Positions 1 to 9,452 of a stretch of 64,000 nucleotides of DNA are shown one piece after another. The stretch lies in assembly GCA_008501635.1 (NCBI GenBank), contig QQUJ01000010.1, forward strand, positions 558,001 to 622,000, written 5' to 3'. Each line of letters opens with the position of its first letter. The first letter of the stretch is position 1. Origin of the DNA: Pseudomonadota bacterium (GTDB lineage: Bacteria > Pseudomonadota > Gammaproteobacteria > QQUJ01). Under the pieces are notes generated by a model. It was not told the origin of the DNA, did not search any database, and saw only the letters and a list, made by a program, of their open reading frames with translations. A program made the translations under genes and the position numbers.

Positions 1-590
1 TAGTAACCCTGTTGGCGACGGCTGATAGCGGCCACCTGCACACCCGGTTTGCCCAAGGTGGTCAATGCCTTGGTGAGCTCCAGCTCGCGCCCGGCATTGG
101 CGCCGTTGAGCACCTGCAGCCGAGCCAGGGGCAGCCCGGCGGCGGCCTGCGTGGCCGTGGGTGTGGCTTCGGCAACGGCTTTTTCCGCGGCTTCAGCCAT
201 CGCGGCATCCTCTTTCGAACTTGGCTGCGAAGCGAGCGACTCGGTGTTCGCCGCCGAGGGCCGCATGATGAGCGTTTGCTCGAAATCGGGGCTGGAGGTC
301 GCCGCTTCGTTAATGTACTTGAGCTCGTGCTTGCCGATTCCGATCACATCGCCGTGTTTCAGCGCGTACTTCTTGATCGGCTTCTTGTTGACGAATGTTC
401 CGTTGGTGCTGTCCAGATCTTCGAGGAAGGAGTCGTTGAGGATGGTAAGCACCAGGGCGTGATGGCCGCTCACGGCGAGGTTATCGACGTGGATGTCGTT
501 ATCCTGCAGGCGCCCGATCGTGATGCGTTCCCGGTTGAGCGGGAACTCACCCAGAATTTTGCCTTGTATGCTCAGAACGAGTTTTCCCAT
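1..590 (-). CDS. FHA-domain protein, partial (C-terminus beyond window)
   Basis: The reverse strand from an ATG at 590 translates without a stop to the window edge, giving 196 residues. Residues about 5-95 form a forkhead-associated domain, a phosphothreonine-binding fold, with the family pattern IGRLQDNDI, SGHHA and DSTNGTFVN. An Ala/Glu-rich linker follows. A second module begins near residue 150 (ARLQVLNGANAGRELELTK) and runs off the edge. It lies just downstream of a PP2C phosphatase and a Ser/Thr kinase on the same strand, so it probably reads threonine phosphorylation made by that kinase. The domain call is secure; the partner assignment is inferred from the neighbours. Confidence 0.85.
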   Translation of the reverse strand, partial: MGKLVLSIQGKILGEFPLNRERITIGRLQDNDIHVDNLAVSGHHALVLTILNDSFLEDLDSTNGTFVNKKPIKKYALKHGDVIGIGKHELKYINEAATSSPDFEQTLIMRPSAANTESLASQPSSKEDAAMAEAAEKAVAEATPTATQAAAGLPLARLQVLNGANAGRELELTKALTTLGKPGVQVAAISRRQQGY

Positions 591-652
591 AATCCTGTCC
601 TGTTATGCGCGTTACAGTCGCAGCCGATTCGCTGGGTGACGCCGGCCCTCAA

Positions 653-1477
653 TCAGTCGAACCAGGCTACGATCTTGCTCAACCAGCCTTTTATGGCTGA
701 ACGGCTGATCTTGGGGCGCACCAGAATCACTGAAACGTTGTCGCGCCCCCCCGCGGCGTTGGCTTGACGAATCAATTCTTCGCCTATTTTGTCAAGATTA
801 CCACCAAACATCCTGAGTGTAGTAAGAATTTTTTCGTCCGAGATCATGTCGTTCAAGCCATCTGAGCACAGGAGGTAGAGATCGCCGGGGAGAATGATCT
901 CCTCCTGCAGGTCGACCTGAACCGTCGCTTCGGTGCCCAGCGCCCGCGTGATTACGTTGCGATTGAGTGAGGCCTCGGCCTCTTCCTTGGTGTAGAAACC
1001 GCGGTCGACCAACTCCTGCAGCAACGTATGGTCGGTGGTGACCTGCTCGAGCTGATTGCTCCGCACACGGTAAAGGCGCGAGTCGCCCACATTGGCGACA
1101 GTGACGCGATCCTCGTAATAGAGTGCGGCCACCAGGGTTGTACCCATGCCCTGGCAGTGCGGCTGGTCGTTGGCGGCTTCATGGATCTCCCGGTTTGCCT
1201 TCTGGATGGCGTCATGGATCAGCAGTGTGCCGTGGGAGTACCCGGACTCCTCATCGATGGTGGCGGTATGGGTGTGAGGGATGCTGTTGCGCAGCGCATC
1301 GACGATGCTGGAAACGGCCATTTCACTGGCGATTTCACCGGCGTTATGTCCACCCATGCCATCGGCCAGAATCACCAGGCCGATATCTGCGGCGCTGCCG
1401 ATCGCGTCTTCGTTATGGTCCCGGACGATGCCTGCATCAGTGAGTCCCGAGATTTCCAGTGTCAGCTTTTTATCCAT
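653..1477 (-). CDS. PP2C-family serine/threonine phosphatase
   Basis: This 274-residue protein carries the PP2C metal-binding and catalytic motifs in order: RDHNED near the N-terminus, DGMGGHNAGE, MGTTLVAAL, VGDSRLYR, LCSDGLNDM and a final DNVSVILV. It should be a soluble Mn/Mg-dependent phosphatase that removes phosphate from Ser/Thr. I place the start at the ATG at 1477 (MDKKLTLEISG), because family alignment begins there; an in-frame upstream start at 1519 adds 14 unlikely residues. It lies 63 bp after the CHASE2 kinase on the same strand, and probably reverses that kinase's action. Confidence 0.93.
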   Translation of the reverse strand: MDKKLTLEISGLTDAGIVRDHNEDAIGSAADIGLVILADGMGGHNAGEIASEMAVSSIVDALRNSIPHTHTATIDEESGYSHGTLLIHDAIQKANREIHEAANDQPHCQGMGTTLVAALYYEDRVTVANVGDSRLYRVRSNQLEQVTTDHTLLQELVDRGFYTKEEAEASLNRNVITRALGTEATVQVDLQEEIILPGDLYLLCSDGLNDMISDEKILTTLRMFGGNLDKIGEELIRQANAAGGRDNVSVILVRPKISRSAIKGWLSKIVAWFD

Positions 1478-1540
1478 TTTTGACCCTAGTACTGGAATAC
1501 GCTGGGCGCATGGCTGCATCCAAGCGCTGTGCAGCTACCG

Positions 1541-4213
1541 TCAACCATTGGCATCGCGCTCGGCCTTACGCGTGGATTGCGCCATGACGCGACGGGCGCA
1601 GGCACGCAGGTCGCGCGCCATTTCGGCGCCACTCTGATAGCGCCACTTGATCTCTTTGGAGAGCGCCTTATCGAGAATGGCATCGATACAGGGCTCCAGT
1701 TCGGTGTTGTGCGAGATTGCGGGTAGATGGGCCTCGTTGGTGATCTTGAACATCAGGCTGGCCATGGATTCTGCCTGAAACGGCAACTGGCCGGTCACCA
1801 GCTGATAGAACATGACCCCCAGCGAGAAGATGTCCGAGCGCCCGTCCAGGTGTTTGCCGGCGAGCTGCTCCGGCGACATATAGGCGGGTGTGCCCAGCAC
1901 GGTACCGGTACGGGTCTTACTTGAGTCGGTGATTCGGGCGATGCCGAAATCGGTGATCTTCACGTCCCCGCTCTTGGGTTCGAAGATGATGTTGCCGGGT
2001 TTGATGTCGCGGTGGACCACGTTCTGGCTGTGCGCATATTCCAGTGCCTCGGCAGCCTTGATGACGATATGGAATACGGCGGGCAATGGCAGCAGGGAAT
2101 TGGGTCGCGTGTAACGCGTGAGGTCGTGACCGATGAGGAACTCCATGGCGATGTAGGCGAGATCCTGCTCTTCGCCGGCATCGTAGATCGTGACGATGTT
2201 GGGGTGGTTGAGCCGTCCCGCGGTCTCAGCCTCTCGGAAAAAGCGATTTTCTACCTCCTGCAGCTCATCCCCTTCAAACTCCTGTGCCAGCGCCAGGGTT
2301 TTGATGGCGACCACGCGATTGATCTTGGGATCGCGTCCCTGATAGATCACCCCCATGGCGCCGCGTCCCACCACGCGCTCCACCTGATAACGCCCCAGCA
2401 TCGGTTTCTCGACGCCATCCACATCGAGCATTATGGTGTCGGCCCCCTTTGAAGGGCCCGACTGCTGGAGCAGGCCGGTCTCTTCCATATGGCGCGCGCG
2501 ATCGATGCGTTTTTGCAGATCCTTGTACTCCGAGTCGTGCTGCGCCATGTATTCGTAGACTGTGCTTGCCTTGCCATACTGACGTTTGCGCTCGTAGTCG
2601 CCCGCCAGGTTGTAGAGCAGATCCATCAGCGAATCATTGAGCGGACACTTGCGGAACTTCTCGAAGGCCAGATCCAGCTGTCCCTGGCCCTGGAAGGCAA
2701 GACCGAGCATGCGGGTGTTCTCGGCGGATTCGGCATCGGGCTGGGCCCGGAAGCGCTCGGTCAGGAGCATACGTTTACCGAGCAGCAGGAGGTGGCCCAG
2801 CAGCAACAGCAGTGCCGGGGTCATCAATTGCAACCATACCCCCTGGTTCATCAACAGCAGGAAATGGGAGTCGATCAGAACGTTCAACAGAATCAGTGTC
2901 GATATCACCCCGATCCCGGTGCGCAGGCGCGGCAATACCACGACCAGGTAGAGCAGCACCAGCAGGAAGGCGCCCCACTCGATCGGTAATGACCATTCGG
3001 GGATCACGAACGAATGGCGATTGAGGATGCTTGCCACGGTATGAGCCAGGGTGATTACGCCAGGCTGGGAGAGGGTGATCGGTGTCGAGTAGCGATCTCC
3101 CACGCCGCTGGCGGTTGGGCCTATCAGCACCAGTTTGTCCTGAAAGCGTTGTGCCGGCACGCCGCCCTTGAGTACTTCGGCAAAGGAGTAGATGGGGAAC
3201 GCGGGCTGTCCTCCGCGATCGCCGTAGAAGTAACTCAGCATGTGCAGCGTGTCATCCGTGGCGAGGGTATGCTGATCGAGGACAATCCCGCTTCCGGGCT
3301 TGACCGTGATCGCGCCGGTATCGATGCCGCGATAGCGGCTTGCCAGAACCAGGGGCAGAGCGGGTAACGACTGGTCGGCGTAGCGCACGACCAGGGGGAT
3401 TCGACGCGCATCGTGCGGGCTGTCGTCGATGCTGGGGCGAACGCCAATCGCGCTGGCGTGCCGACCAAAGTCGGGAATCGGGGGGTGGATGCGCTCGAGT
3501 GAGGGGACATTGCCTGCGATGGGTTGCAGCGTATGGACGGCGATGTAATCAGGGAGGGTGGCATCCGTCGGCGATTCACCCAGCACCGCGGGCATGGCGA
3601 GAACCACGTTACCGGCATTTTCGAGGCGCTCGGCAAAGATCCGATCCATATTGAGTTGGCGTTCGGCCTGACGCAGCATGCGATTCATCGCCTGCAGCTC
3701 CTGGGGCAGCTTACGGCGCAGGTTGGAGCGGGAAAACTGCCTGTCGAGCTTTTCAATCTCCTGACCCAGCGCACGATCCGCCGCCAGGACGCCGCGATTG
3801 CGGAGGTTGTCCATGGCCTGATCGAGGCTGCGGATCTCACCGGGCGCCTGGCGCGCGAGGCTGGAGGAGGCAAAGAACTGGATGAGCTCGTTGACGAAAT
3901 CGAGACCGGGATCGACCTTGGGTTCGGTGAAGGGCACGTCATAACCGATGATCTTTGCGCCTGCCCCCTCGAGTACCTCGATCATGTCGGCATGCAGGTC
4001 GCGTGACCAGGGCCAGCCGCCCAGGCTGCCGAGGCTGGCGTCGTCAATGGCGATGACGACGATATCGGCACCCGGGGTGCGCGAGGTAAGCCGGACACCG
4101 AAATCGTAGGCGCCGCGCTCGAGATCCTGAGTCAACGAGGCCTGTGCGGCCACGAACAAGGCCACGCCGGTAACCAGCGCAAGAAACCAGTCGGTGACCC
4201 AGAAGCGTTTCAC
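1541..4213 (-). CDS. CHASE2-domain transmembrane serine/threonine protein kinase
   Basis: The 890-residue protein starts at a GTG. An N-terminal membrane segment (about residues 8-25) is followed by a CHASE2 sensor domain to about residue 400, which is expected outside the inner membrane. A cluster of hydrophobic helices follows at about 408-480, then a TPR-like linker (about 495-590). The C-terminus is a Hanks-type kinase domain (about 605-870) with the glycine loop GRGAMGVIY, the VAIK lysine, HRDIKPGN, DFG and GTPAYMSPEQL. All catalytic residues are present, so it should be active. It heads a kinase-phosphatase-FHA group; the signal it senses cannot be told from sequence. Confidence 0.95.
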   Translation of the reverse strand: MKRFWVTDWFLALVTGVALFVAAQASLTQDLERGAYDFGVRLTSRTPGADIVVIAIDDASLGSLGGWPWSRDLHADMIEVLEGAGAKIIGYDVPFTEPKVDPGLDFVNELIQFFASSSLARQAPGEIRSLDQAMDNLRNRGVLAADRALGQEIEKLDRQFSRSNLRRKLPQELQAMNRMLRQAERQLNMDRIFAERLENAGNVVLAMPAVLGESPTDATLPDYIAVHTLQPIAGNVPSLERIHPPIPDFGRHASAIGVRPSIDDSPHDARRIPLVVRYADQSLPALPLVLASRYRGIDTGAITVKPGSGIVLDQHTLATDDTLHMLSYFYGDRGGQPAFPIYSFAEVLKGGVPAQRFQDKLVLIGPTASGVGDRYSTPITLSQPGVITLAHTVASILNRHSFVIPEWSLPIEWGAFLLVLLYLVVVLPRLRTGIGVISTLILLNVLIDSHFLLLMNQGVWLQLMTPALLLLLGHLLLLGKRMLLTERFRAQPDAESAENTRMLGLAFQGQGQLDLAFEKFRKCPLNDSLMDLLYNLAGDYERKRQYGKASTVYEYMAQHDSEYKDLQKRIDRARHMEETGLLQQSGPSKGADTIMLDVDGVEKPMLGRYQVERVVGRGAMGVIYQGRDPKINRVVAIKTLALAQEFEGDELQEVENRFFREAETAGRLNHPNIVTIYDAGEEQDLAYIAMEFLIGHDLTRYTRPNSLLPLPAVFHIVIKAAEALEYAHSQNVVHRDIKPGNIIFEPKSGDVKITDFGIARITDSSKTRTGTVLGTPAYMSPEQLAGKHLDGRSDIFSLGVMFYQLVTGQLPFQAESMASLMFKITNEAHLPAISHNTELEPCIDAILDKALSKEIKWRYQSGAEMARDLRACARRVMAQSTRKAERDANG

Positions 4214-4501
4214 GTATCAGCAGTCAGTGGCGTTATGGTTATCGTGCGGTGACCTTGTGGCAGATGTCACCGGCTTACCGGCGCGAGGTGCAGATCCTCT
4301 GCACCCCGTGGCCGCGTCGTAACCCGTTACCCAAGCGGTTTGGCCCGGTTCAGGTGCAAGGACGATGCGGCAAGTATAAGGAAATCAATCGTTTGTTTCG
4401 AGAACGAATTATCAGGTTTAAGTAATCGACGCAATTGATTGGAAAAAAGGGTGGGCACGGGAGGGGCCACGGGCGGTGCTTTCTCGGTTCTCAGCCCTGA
4501 A
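4214..4501. other. Intergenic region between kinase start and lipA end
   Basis: This 288-bp stretch should hold the promoter of the minus-strand kinase operon and the 3' end of the lipA transcript. An AT-rich patch at about 4375-4445 is the only compositional change. I see no open reading frame with coding character, no RNA gene and no convincing terminator hairpin. Confidence 0.5.
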
Positions 4502-5464
4502 TCACTCGCTCAACGCCCGAACGGCCTGCTGATCGGCGTGATACGAGGAGCGCACGAGCGGCCCGCTCGCCGCATTGGCAAACCCGATCGCTTGCCCGTA
4601 GCGCGCAAGCTCGCGAAATTCCGCCAGCGTTGCATAGCGCTGCACGGCCAGGTGATGAAGCGCGGGCTGCAGGTACTGACCCAGGGTGAGCATGTCGCAA
4701 TTGTGGGCACGCAGATCACGCATCACCGCCCGCACCTCCTCGTTGGTCTCGCCCAGGCCCAACATCACCCCGGATTTGGTGGGAATGCTGGGGTGGCGGG
4801 CTTTGAAGTTTTTCAGGAGTTGCAGCGACCAGTGATAGTTCGCGCCCGGGCGCACCTGGGCGTAGAGCCGTGGCGCCGTTTCCAGGTTGTGGTTGCAGAC
4901 ATCGGGCGGGGTCGCGCCGAGGATCTCGATGGCGTCTTCCGTGCGGCCGCGAAAATCGGGCACCAGGGTCTCGATCTGGATGCCCGGAATGCTGCGCCGC
5001 ACGGCGCTGATACAGGCGGTAAAATGGGCGGCGCCGCCATCGCGCAGATCGTCGCGATCGACCGAGGTGATCACCACGCAGCGCAGGCCCATGGCGGCGA
5101 CGGTTGCGGCCAGCTGCCGGGGTTCTTCGGTATTCAGCGGCGCGGGGTGGCCATGTCCGACGCCGCAGAAGGGGCAATGCCGGGTACAGAGGTCTCCCAT
5201 GATCATGAAGGTGGCTGTGCCATGGGAAAAACACTCTCCGATATTGGGACACGTTGCCTCTTCGCAGACCGTATGCAGCTGGTGATCACGAAGGACACCT
5301 TTCAGCCGTTCCACCGCTCCACAGTTGGGCATGCGGACCCTGATCCAGTCGGGTTTGCGCAGCGGTTGTGCAGTGCTTGCCACCGGAATCGGGATGCGCG
5401 CGACCTTCGCGGCACCCTTCTGCTTGACGCTGCGGTCCGATTTGCGGGTAGTGTGATTGCTCAT
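4502..5464 (-). CDS. lipA: Lipoyl synthase
   Basis: This 320-residue radical-SAM enzyme inserts two sulfur atoms at C6 and C8 of octanoyl groups on lipoyl domains. Both cluster motifs are intact: [12 protein letters not shown] for the auxiliary [4Fe-4S] cluster, which is sacrificed as sulfur donor, and CTRHCPFC for the radical-SAM cluster. The C-terminal RSSYHA serine motif that ligates the auxiliary cluster is also present. Length is normal for the family. It follows lipB by 16 bp on the same strand, so the two lipoylation steps are probably co-transcribed. Confidence 0.98.
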   Translation of the reverse strand: MSNHTTRKSDRSVKQKGAAKVARIPIPVASTAQPLRKPDWIRVRMPNCGAVERLKGVLRDHQLHTVCEEATCPNIGECFSHGTATFMIMGDLCTRHCPFCGVGHGHPAPLNTEEPRQLAATVAAMGLRCVVITSVDRDDLRDGGAAHFTACISAVRRSIPGIQIETLVPDFRGRTEDAIEILGATPPDVCNHNLETAPRLYAQVRPGANYHWSLQLLKNFKARHPSIPTKSGVMLGLGETNEEVRAVMRDLRAHNCDMLTLGQYLQPALHHLAVQRYATLAEFRELARYGQAIGFANAASGPLVRSSYHADQQAVRALSE

Positions 5465-5480
5465 CAGTATTGCCGTTCGA

Positions 5481-6140
5481 TCAGGGTGCGGCCGCCGTGT
5501 CGGCCGCCAGACGCGGCATGTAGTTCAGATGGCGCGCCAGGTGCGGGAGTAGCGCAGCGGCGGCCTCTGCCACGCTCAGATCAATCGCAAGGTCGCGCAG
5601 CTGGGTCATCTCCAACGCCGGATATCCGCAGGGATTGATGCCCCCGTAGGGCGCCAGGTCCATGTCCACGTTGAGACTCAGCCCGTGGTAGCAGCGTCCA
5701 CGGCGCACCCGCAGTCCCAGAGAGGCGATTTTACGTTCACCGACGTAGACTCCCGGGGCATCGGCGCGAGCACGAGCCTGCACCTCGTAGTCGGCCAGTA
5801 GATCAACGATCGATTGTTCCAGGGCGCTGACCAGTTGACGAATACCCATCCTGTGCCGGGGCAGGTCGAGGAGCACGTATGCCACCAGTTGGCCGGGACC
5901 GTGATAGGTAACCTGGCCGCCGCGATCGATCTTGATCACCGGGATCCTGCCGGGATCGAGCAGGTGTTCGGGGCGTCCGGCCTGCCCTTGCGTGAAGACC
6001 GGAGGATGCTCCACCCACCAGAGTTCATCGGGGGTGTCAGGACCGCGGCCGGCGGTAAAGTGTTGCATTGCCTCCCATACCGGCACGTATTCCCGCAGAC
6101 CGAGCTGGCGGACGAGGAGTTCCGAGGTGCCTGAGTTCAC
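5481..6140 (-). CDS. lipB: Octanoyl-[ACP]:protein N-octanoyltransferase
   Basis: LipB moves octanoate from acyl carrier protein to the lysine of lipoyl domains, giving LipA its substrate. The 219-residue product has the family blocks [30 protein letters not shown] and [19 protein letters not shown], then the [11 protein letters not shown] region that holds the catalytic cysteine, with the partner lysine in the GERKIAS block. The start is a GTG at 6140 that overlaps the stop of the upstream YbeD gene by 4 bp, which implies translational coupling. Confidence 0.97.
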   Translation of the reverse strand: MNSGTSELLVRQLGLREYVPVWEAMQHFTAGRGPDTPDELWWVEHPPVFTQGQAGRPEHLLDPGRIPVIKIDRGGQVTYHGPGQLVAYVLLDLPRHRMGIRQLVSALEQSIVDLLADYEVQARARADAPGVYVGERKIASLGLRVRRGRCYHGLSLNVDMDLAPYGGINPCGYPALEMTQLRDLAIDLSVAEAAAALLPHLARHLNYMPRLAADTAAAP

Positions 6141-6403
6141 AAGGCGAATTTGACCCGCTCGCTGGCAGTCAGTTCACGGTAGATCGCATCCAGCTGCGCG
6201 CGGCTGGTGGCATCGATAGTCACGGTAACGGCAATGAATCGGCTGCCGGTGCTGTCACGGCTACGGACGGCGTCCGCCGGCAGATCCGCGACATGGCGCT
6301 GCACCAGCGTGCGGACATGGCCGACGAAATCGTCTTCGGCGGCGCCTATCGCCTTGATAGGAAAGCGGCATGGAAACTCAAGCGGTGTGTCTGGGTGCGG
6401 CAT
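6137..6403 (-). CDS. ybeD: DUF493/YbeD-family small protein
   Basis: From the ATG at 6403 ([20 protein letters not shown]) the protein has 88 residues, the usual YbeD length. It is predicted to be an ACT-like alpha/beta fold, with the FPIKAIG beginning and the [20 protein letters not shown] block typical of the family. An in-frame upstream start at 6511 would overlap the transaminase gene and is not supported. YbeD is regularly found beside lipB in gammaproteobacteria, as here with a 4-bp overlap, and is suspected of a lipoate-related regulatory role. Its biochemical function is not established. Confidence 0.9.
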   Translation of the reverse strand: MPHPDTPLEFPCRFPIKAIGAAEDDFVGHVRTLVQRHVADLPADAVRSRDSTGSRFIAVTVTIDATSRAQLDAIYRELTASERVKFAL

Positions 6404-6419
6404 TGCGGTAACGATGACC

Positions 6420-7292
6420 CTATTCGATCTCTCCCGCGCTGACGGCGCGTTTGTAGTCGCAGTAAATTGAATAGACACGCTGCCAGAGCGGACCGGCCTT
6501 GCCGCTGCCAACCGGCTGATCGTCCACGCGTATCACCGGCATTATTTCGCGGGTCGAGCTCGTCACCCACACTTCGTCGGCGCGGCGCAACAGGTCCTCG
6601 GGCACCGATCGCTCTTCGCAGGCGATGCCGTTGGCTGTGGCGAGTTCCACCACCAGATCCCGTGTAATGCCGGGGAGCAGCAGGTTGCTCTTGGGAGGCG
6701 TGATGAGTGTGCCGGCGCTCACCACAAAGAGATTGCTCGCTGAGCCTTCGGTGACCTCGCCGTTGCGAATCAGTAGCGCTTCGTCGGCGCCGCTGTCGCG
6801 GGCCTGCTGCTTCAGCAATACGTTGGGCAGCAGCGTGATGGCCTTGATGTGGCAGTGGTCCCAGCGGATGTCGGGTACCGTGGCGACGCGAATACCGCGC
6901 TCCAGGATTGCGGGATCGGGTGTCGTCAGCGGCGTAACCATGGCGAACACCGTGGGGTGTATCGGGTCTGGAAACGCGTGATCGCGCACCGGTGCCGCGC
7001 CGCGCGTTACCTGCAGGTAGAGCGACTGCTGACCTCCGCCGTTACGGTCGACCAGATCCTTGAGCATGGTCGCCCAAGCGTCTCGTGTCAGCGGATCGGG
7101 CAGGCGGATCAGTTCCAGGCTCTGCGCGAGCCGGTTGAGGTGTTCGCCGAGACGGAACAGACGGCCGCCGTAGACCGGAATCACCTCGTAAACACCGTCG
7201 CCAAACAGAAACCCGCGATCCATGACCGAGATGCGCGCCTCGGCAAGGGGCAGAAACTGGCCGTTGAGATAACAGAGGCGGTCGCTGGTCAT
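6420..7292 (-). CDS. dat: D-amino acid aminotransferase (class IV PLP enzyme)
   Basis: The 290-residue protein belongs to fold-type IV transaminases. Signature parts are DRGFLFGDGVYEVIPVYGG near the N-terminus, the presumed PLP lysine in HIKAITLLPN and the EGSASNLFVV cofactor-binding block. The overall pattern matches D-alanine transaminase more than branched-chain transaminase. It would interconvert D-alanine and D-glutamate with their keto acids, supplying or recycling murein D-amino acids. It sits between the carboxypeptidase dacC gene and ybeD on the same strand, a common order in related gammaproteobacteria. Aminodeoxychorismate lyase is a less likely alternative. Confidence 0.88.
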   Translation of the reverse strand: MTSDRLCYLNGQFLPLAEARISVMDRGFLFGDGVYEVIPVYGGRLFRLGEHLNRLAQSLELIRLPDPLTRDAWATMLKDLVDRNGGGQQSLYLQVTRGAAPVRDHAFPDPIHPTVFAMVTPLTTPDPAILERGIRVATVPDIRWDHCHIKAITLLPNVLLKQQARDSGADEALLIRNGEVTEGSASNLFVVSAGTLITPPKSNLLLPGITRDLVVELATANGIACEERSVPEDLLRRADEVWVTSSTREIMPVIRVDDQPVGSGKAGPLWQRVYSIYCDYKRAVSAGEIE

Positions 7293-7325
7293 GGTGGATA
7301 CCTAAAGTTCTGGAAGGTTGGGGGT

Positions 7326-8483
7326 TCAGTGGAACCAGAGTCGCACACTGTCCATCAGGCGCTGGACCAGACTGCCTTCCGCCACGTCCTGCAAGGCCAC
7401 CAAGGGACGCTGGACCCTGGTTTCTCCTTCGAGGGTCACGTTGACGGTGCCGTAGGTCTGGCCCTTTTGTGCGGGCGCCAGGATATTGGTGTTGAGATCC
7501 ATCGATGCTTTGAGCGCTTTGTAAGTGCCCCGCGGGATGGTGATGTAGAGGTTGTCCAGGAGTCCCAGTGGCAGTTCCTGCACAGCGCCTTTCCAGACGC
7601 GCGCGTGCGCCAGGGGGTTCCCGGCTGCGTAGAGCCGGTGGGTTTCAAAAAATCGGAAACCGTAGTTGAGCAGTGCCTGGCTCTCGCGTGCACGCGATTC
7701 TTCGCTTTCGGTACCGAGTACCACCGAGACCAGGCGCATCTGTTCGCGTTTCGCCGAAGCCACCAGGCAGTAACCGGCCGACTCGGTGTGGCCGGTCTTG
7801 ACACCATCGACGCTGGGATCCCGCCACAGCAGTTTGTTGCGGTTCCACTGCGAGATGCCGTTGTAGCTGTACTTCTTCTCGGCATACCACGCATATTGGG
7901 TAGGAAACTCGCGGATCAGCGCGGCCGCCAGCGTGGCGATGTCGCGGGCGGTCATATAGTGCTCGTCATGAGGCAGTCCGGTGCTGTTGACGAAATGCGT
8001 ACCCGTCATGCCCAGCTGCTCGGCCTGAAAGTTCATCAGTTCGGCGAAAGCTGTCTCGCTGCCGGCCACATGCTCGGCCAATGCAACGCTGGCGTCGTTT
8101 CCCGACTGGATGATCATGCCCTTCAATAACTCCTCGATCGAGACCTGTTTGCCGGCCTCGATGAACATCCGTGATCCCACCATACGCCAGGCCTTTTCGC
8201 TGACCGTGGCTTGATCGGTGAGCTGGATTTTCCCCGCACGCAGTTCGCGCAGGACGATAAAGGAGGTCATCAGCTTGGTGATGCTGGCGGGTTCCACCCT
8301 CTGGTCGGCCATCTTCTCGGCCAGTATCTCACCGCTGTCGAAATCGATCAGCAGGTAGCTCGGTGCCTTGATCGTGGGCGGTGCCGGCACCGGGAGCGGA
8401 GCGGCTTGGAGGGAGAGCGCCGGTAGCGCGAGTGAGAGCGTGAACAGCAGGGACAGAAAGCGATTTAGGTGCTTGATGATCAT
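7326..8483 (-). CDS. dacC: D-alanyl-D-alanine carboxypeptidase (PBP5/6 family)
   Basis: The 385-residue product starts with a signal peptide (hydrophobic core LFTLSLALPALSLQA) and has the three penicillin-binding motifs of the DacA/DacC family: SITK, SGN and KTGHT. A C-terminal domain and an amphipathic tail (about the last 18 residues, LVQRLMDSVRLWF) probably anchor it on the periplasmic face of the inner membrane. It removes the terminal D-Ala from pentapeptide stems. A good ribosome site (GAAGAG) precedes the ATG. Whether it matches DacA or DacC of E. coli is not resolvable by eye. Confidence 0.95.
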   Translation of the reverse strand: MIIKHLNRFLSLLFTLSLALPALSLQAAPLPVPAPPTIKAPSYLLIDFDSGEILAEKMADQRVEPASITKLMTSFIVLRELRAGKIQLTDQATVSEKAWRMVGSRMFIEAGKQVSIEELLKGMIIQSGNDASVALAEHVAGSETAFAELMNFQAEQLGMTGTHFVNSTGLPHDEHYMTARDIATLAAALIREFPTQYAWYAEKKYSYNGISQWNRNKLLWRDPSVDGVKTGHTESAGYCLVASAKREQMRLVSVVLGTESEESRARESQALLNYGFRFFETHRLYAAGNPLAHARVWKGAVQELPLGLLDNLYITIPRGTYKALKASMDLNTNILAPAQKGQTYGTVNVTLEGETRVQRPLVALQDVAEGSLVQRLMDSVRLWFH

Positions 8484-8618
8484 AGTCTCTTCAGGGGGTT
8501 TTATTATGCCGCGGCCTGCTGGGGCCGGCCGATGGAGGGTGCATTCTAACGCGATGCCGGCAATCGGGTTAACCCATTGTGCCGGTTGCCGGCGCAGGGG
8601 GCGGGTGCCATGCGAGCT

Positions 8619-9446
8619 CTATTCAACCACAATGTGGGGTTCACCATAGCCCAGCCCGGTCAGGGTTTCGGCCAGCTGGTCGGCCCGCTCGACATTACCG
8701 ATGGGTCCCAGGCGGACCCGGTAGACGGCTTGGTCACCGGCATTTGTCGGTTGGATATAGACGCGGCCGAGATTCGATTGGGCGAGGCGCATCTGCAGGC
8801 GTTCAGCGTTGTGGCGACTGACAAAGGCCCCCACCTGGAGGTAGAGGCCGGGTCGCGTGCCCGTGGACGCCGATGCGGTTGGAGCGGCGGGGGTGACCTG
8901 AAGTGGTGCGGCCGGCGGGTGGCCCGGGGTAATCGCCTCAACCTCGACCAGGCCTGTGCCATTGGCAGCAATACCCAGTTTCTTTGCCGCCGCGTACGAG
9001 AGATCGATGATGCGGTTGGGATGGAAAGGTCCGCGATCGTTGACGCGTACGATGGTGGTGCGCCTGTTCTGCAGATTGGTGACCCGCACATAGGCCGGCA
9101 ACGGCAATGATTTGTGAGCCGCCGTCATCGCGTACATATCGTAAGGCTCCCCGCTGGAGGTGCGTCGACCGTGAAACTTGGTGCCGTACCAGGAGGCAAT
9201 GCCGCGTTCGCGATACCCGACCGCCGTGTCCAGCAGGTGATAACGGCGACCGTTGACGACATAGTTGGGCGGGTTGCCGGATCGCGACCGCGGCTCGATG
9301 CGTGGTACGGCATCGGGAATGGCGGCGACGTCGATGTCGCCGGCGGGTGCGCCGTCTTCTGGAGCGAATGGGCCCACGCTGCTGCAGCCGCTGATCAGCA
9401 ACAGCGTTGCGATGGGTAGCGCAGCGTATGTACGGGAGCCTGCCAT
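8619..9446 (-). CDS. rlpA: RlpA septal/cell-wall lipoprotein, lytic transglycosylase with SPOR domain
   Basis: The 275-residue protein has a lipoprotein signal with the lipobox LISGC, then the double-psi beta-barrel domain at about residues 75-170 (GIASWYGTKFHGRRTSSGE, VRVNDRGPF, DLSYAAAKKLG). A Pro/Ala-rich linker leads to a C-terminal SPOR domain (about 195-275) that binds denuded glycan at division sites. RlpA enzymes cleave glycan strands lacking stem peptides. The gene is 6 bp from mltB and in line with the rod-shape genes, as in many gammaproteobacteria. Confidence 0.95.
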   Translation of the reverse strand: MAGSRTYAALPIATLLLISGCSSVGPFAPEDGAPAGDIDVAAIPDAVPRIEPRSRSGNPPNYVVNGRRYHLLDTAVGYRERGIASWYGTKFHGRRTSSGEPYDMYAMTAAHKSLPLPAYVRVTNLQNRRTTIVRVNDRGPFHPNRIIDLSYAAAKKLGIAANGTGLVEVEAITPGHPPAAPLQVTPAAPTASASTGTRPGLYLQVGAFVSRHNAERLQMRLAQSNLGRVYIQPTNAGDQAVYRVRLGPIGNVERADQLAETLTGLGYGEPHIVVE

Positions 9447-9452
9447 ACGCTG

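Noticed and set aside
4439-5638. A 399-codon plus-strand frame over lipA
   Set aside because: It is antisense to a complete, well-conserved lipA gene and has low-complexity composition without motifs.
6849-8129. A 426-codon plus-strand frame across dat and dacC
   Set aside because: Both genes on the minus strand have all catalytic motifs; the plus frame has none.
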